Source: Hanstruepera flava (lineage in GTDB: Bacteria; Bacteroidota; Bacteroidia; Flavobacteriales; Flavobacteriaceae). Taken from it: a stretch of DNA of 64,000 nt. Location: NCBI RefSeq assembly GCF_023634025.1, contig NZ_JALJCW010000001.1, positions 310,001 to 374,000 of the forward strand, in the 5' to 3' direction. Shown here in pieces: positions 62,307-64,000 of the stretch; position 1 is the stretch's first letter, and each line of letters starts with the position of its first letter. The translations under genes were made by a program, and so were the position numbers. The notes under the pieces are model-generated. The model saw only the letters and a list, made by a program, of their open reading frames with translations. It was not told the origin of the DNA and made no database searches.

Positions 62307-63068
62307 ATGAGATTTCAATACGTGTTAATTCTTCTTTTTACCTTGATTTTTTGGGGATGCAAAGATGATTCATGGCATTTAAAAAAGATAGAAGGAAAGC
62401 AAATAAATATAAATGAAAAGCTAGATACTAAAAAAGAGATAGATGAATTTATTAAACCTTATCGGGAGCATGTTAATGCCGAATTGGATAGCGTACTATC
62501 CTACTCCGTTGATACTTATTCTAAAAAAGACGGCAAGCTTAACACTGCCATAGGGAATTTATTTGCCGATGTTATTTATGAGCAGTCTAACCCTGTTTTT
62601 AAATCGCGAACAGGCAATGATATTGATATGGTACTGGTAAATCATGGTGGTATTCGATCCATAATATCAAAAGGCGACATAACCATAAGAACTGCATATG
62701 AAATTATGCCTTTTGAAAATAGCATTGTTGTAGTAGGCTTAAAGGGAGAACGAATAAACGAGCTTATAAATTACTTAACCCAAGCTAAACGTGCGCATCC
62801 TATTTCAGGATTAAAACTTACAGTAGACGAAGCATTCAATGTTATTGATGCAACTATTAAAGGTGAACCCATTGACGTCAATAAGATTTATTATGTAGCC
62901 ACAAATGATTATCTATATAATGGTGGCGACCACATGACTTTCTTTCAGCCCAATGAAGGCCTTGAGGTTTTAAACTATAAAATTCGAAACGCCCTGTTAG
63001 ATTACTTTACTAAAACCGACACCATCAAACCTGTAATCGATAATCGATTCATTCAAATTACGCCTTAA
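62307..63068 (+). CDS. 5'-nucleotidase C-terminal domain lipoprotein
   Basis: 253 residues. Lipoprotein signal (lipobox FWGC, Cys18). The rest is the substrate-binding C-terminal domain of UshA-type 5'-nucleotidases: NLFADVIYEQ, VLVNHGGIRS, ISKGDITIRTAYEIMPFENS, and YYVATNDYLYNGGDHMTFF. The metallophosphatase domain that should precede it is encoded separately, 2 bp downstream. Alone it cannot hydrolyse nucleotides, but could bind the product site in complex with that partner. It diverges from the DUF6913-dapA unit. Confidence 0.88.
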   Translation: MRFQYVLILLFTLIFWGCKDDSWHLKKIEGKQININEKLDTKKEIDEFIKPYREHVNAELDSVLSYSVDTYSKKDGKLNTAIGNLFADVIYEQSNPVFKSRTGNDIDMVLVNHGGIRSIISKGDITIRTAYEIMPFENSIVVVGLKGERINELINYLTQAKRAHPISGLKLTVDEAFNVIDATIKGEPIDVNKIYYVATNDYLYNGGDHMTFFQPNEGLEVLNYKIRNALLDYFTKTDTIKPVIDNRFIQITP

Positions 63069-63070
63069 TC

Positions 63071-63985
63071 ATGAAACGTCGCGACTTTATTCAACAAACA
63101 GCAGCTACTTCTGCATTTATTACTTTAGGGGGTTTAGGCCTTTCATCCATTGCAACTGCTGCTCAACAAAAAAAAATAACAATCCTACATACTAACGATG
63201 TGCATAGCCACATAGACCCTTTTGGTCCAGATGATGGCAAAAACCCTAACCAAGGTGGCATAGCTAGACGCGCTAGTTTAATAGATGATATCAGACAAGA
63301 CAACCCAAACACATTATTGTTAGATGCTGGTGATATTTTTCAGGGCACACCTTACTTTAATTATTACGGTGGCGAATTAGAATTTAAGTTGATGAGCAAG
63401 CTTAAATATGATGCCGCAACCATTGGAAACCACGATTTTGATAACGGAATTGATGGTTTATTTGCGCAATTACCACATGCCGAATTTCAGTTCCTATCAG
63501 CAAATTATGACTTTTCAAATACTATTCTTGATGGTAGTGTTAAACCCTACAAGGTTTTTATAAAAGACGGCATTAAAATTGGAGTTTTTGGTATTGGAAT
63601 TCAATTAGAAGGATTGGTTTTAAAGAACCTATACAAAGAAACCGAATACTTAAATCCTGTTGAAATCTCTCAAGACATGTCCAGGATTTTAAAAGAAGAC
63701 GAAGGATGCGATTTAATTATTTGCCTATCACACCTTGGCTACAACTATAGCAATTCTGAAAAAATTGGCGATTTAAAACTGGCTGAAAATTCGACAAATA
63801 TAGACTTAATTATTGGCGGCCATACCCATACTTTTTTACCGAAACCAACTGTTGTTAAAAACAAAGTCGGCAATAATATGCTTGTAAACCAAGTTGGCTG
63901 TTACGGAATTAATCTAGGAAAAATTGACTTTTATTTTGACAAGGATAATAACAAAAGTGCAAATGGCACTTCTATTATAGTTTAA
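63071..63985 (+). CDS. Metallophosphatase domain of 5'-nucleotidase/UDP-sugar hydrolase, Tat-exported
   Basis: 304 residues. Twin-arginine signal MKRRDFIQQTAATSAFITLG. The calcineurin-like metal site is complete: D43-x-H45 (TNDVHSH), GDIFQG with D88, GNHDFDNG with N120 and H121, LSHLGYN and GGHTHTF. This is the N-terminal catalytic domain of UshA-like 5'-nucleotidases, with no C-terminal domain; the latter is the upstream gene. Expected to act in the periplasm on nucleotides or UDP-sugars. The gene ends 15 bp before the window edge. Confidence 0.9.
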   Translation: MKRRDFIQQTAATSAFITLGGLGLSSIATAAQQKKITILHTNDVHSHIDPFGPDDGKNPNQGGIARRASLIDDIRQDNPNTLLLDAGDIFQGTPYFNYYGGELEFKLMSKLKYDAATIGNHDFDNGIDGLFAQLPHAEFQFLSANYDFSNTILDGSVKPYKVFIKDGIKIGVFGIGIQLEGLVLKNLYKETEYLNPVEISQDMSRILKEDEGCDLIICLSHLGYNYSNSEKIGDLKLAENSTNIDLIIGGHTHTFLPKPTVVKNKVGNNMLVNQVGCYGINLGKIDFYFDKDNNKSANGTSIIV

Positions 63986-64000
63986 GCTAGTGCATTATCT

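Overview
The window looks like a chromosomal segment of a marine-type Flavobacteriaceae bacterium (phylum Bacteroidota). It is AT-rich. Its promoters carry the Bacteroidota -7 element TAnnTTTG, in the two best cases with TTG 19 bp upstream. Start regions lack Shine-Dalgarno sequences. It encodes type IX secretion (T9SS) cargo with type A C-terminal sorting domains, a bacillithiol-linked YtxJ protein, many SPII lipoproteins and several families largely confined to Bacteroidota (DUF4835, DUF6913, CarboxypepD_reg-like proteins). The content is mostly core and housekeeping genes. I see no prophage, transposase, CRISPR array, tRNA or rRNA.

Layout. 1-2141: the 3'-truncated end of a DUF2911 gene, then a short AT-rich accessory insert holding a decayed HEPN-domain gene between repeat-like sequences. 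2142-13439: a TlpA-like lipoprotein, pheT, a PAP2 phosphatase, cold-shock protein, DUF2007, an ABC-F ATPase, a cysteine-less thioredoxin-fold lipoprotein, a small transaldolase, an orphan lipoprotein and an SDR. 13503-13596: the signal recognition particle RNA on the minus strand with a consensus promoter. 13686-26399: envelope proteins, glyA, fahA, and a minus-strand group (M61 peptidase, NTF2-like, DJ-1-like, membrane AraC regulator, YtxJ). 26415-29274: a palindromic intergenic repeat, paired short palindromes and clpB. 29626-43674: a long plus-strand run with deoC-deoD, smpB, a Gfo/Idh oxidoreductase, 3-hydroxybutyryl-CoA dehydrogenase, DUF1015, YggS, an exonuclease/GIY-YIG fusion, a DUF3857 protein, a K+ channel and miaA; pcm lies on the other strand.

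43731-62236 is a minus-strand block: an RprX/RprY-like two-component system, coaE-ybbR-glycosyltransferase, three T9SS cargo proteins (two sharing recently copied modules), fabI, recN, and the bamD-rpoZ-coaBC-DUF4835 cluster preceded by DUF6913-dapA. The window ends with a 5'-nucleotidase split into two plus-strand genes, the C-terminal domain (lipoprotein) first and the metallophosphatase domain (Tat signal) second.

Themes. CoA synthesis is represented by coaE and coaBC, protein quality control by clpB, smpB (trans-translation) and pcm, nucleoside salvage by deoC, deoD and the split nucleotidase, and envelope biogenesis by bamD and T9SS cargo. Several proteins have substituted catalytic residues: one degenerate composite ATP site in the ABC-F protein, no CxxC in a thioredoxin-fold lipoprotein, a transglutaminase-like fold without Cys/His, and a CoaC domain with Ser and Asp at the usual Cys and Asn. 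I found no clear new multi-gene system; the most unusual items are these substitutions, the HEPN remnant, the split nucleotidase and the putative leaderless starts.
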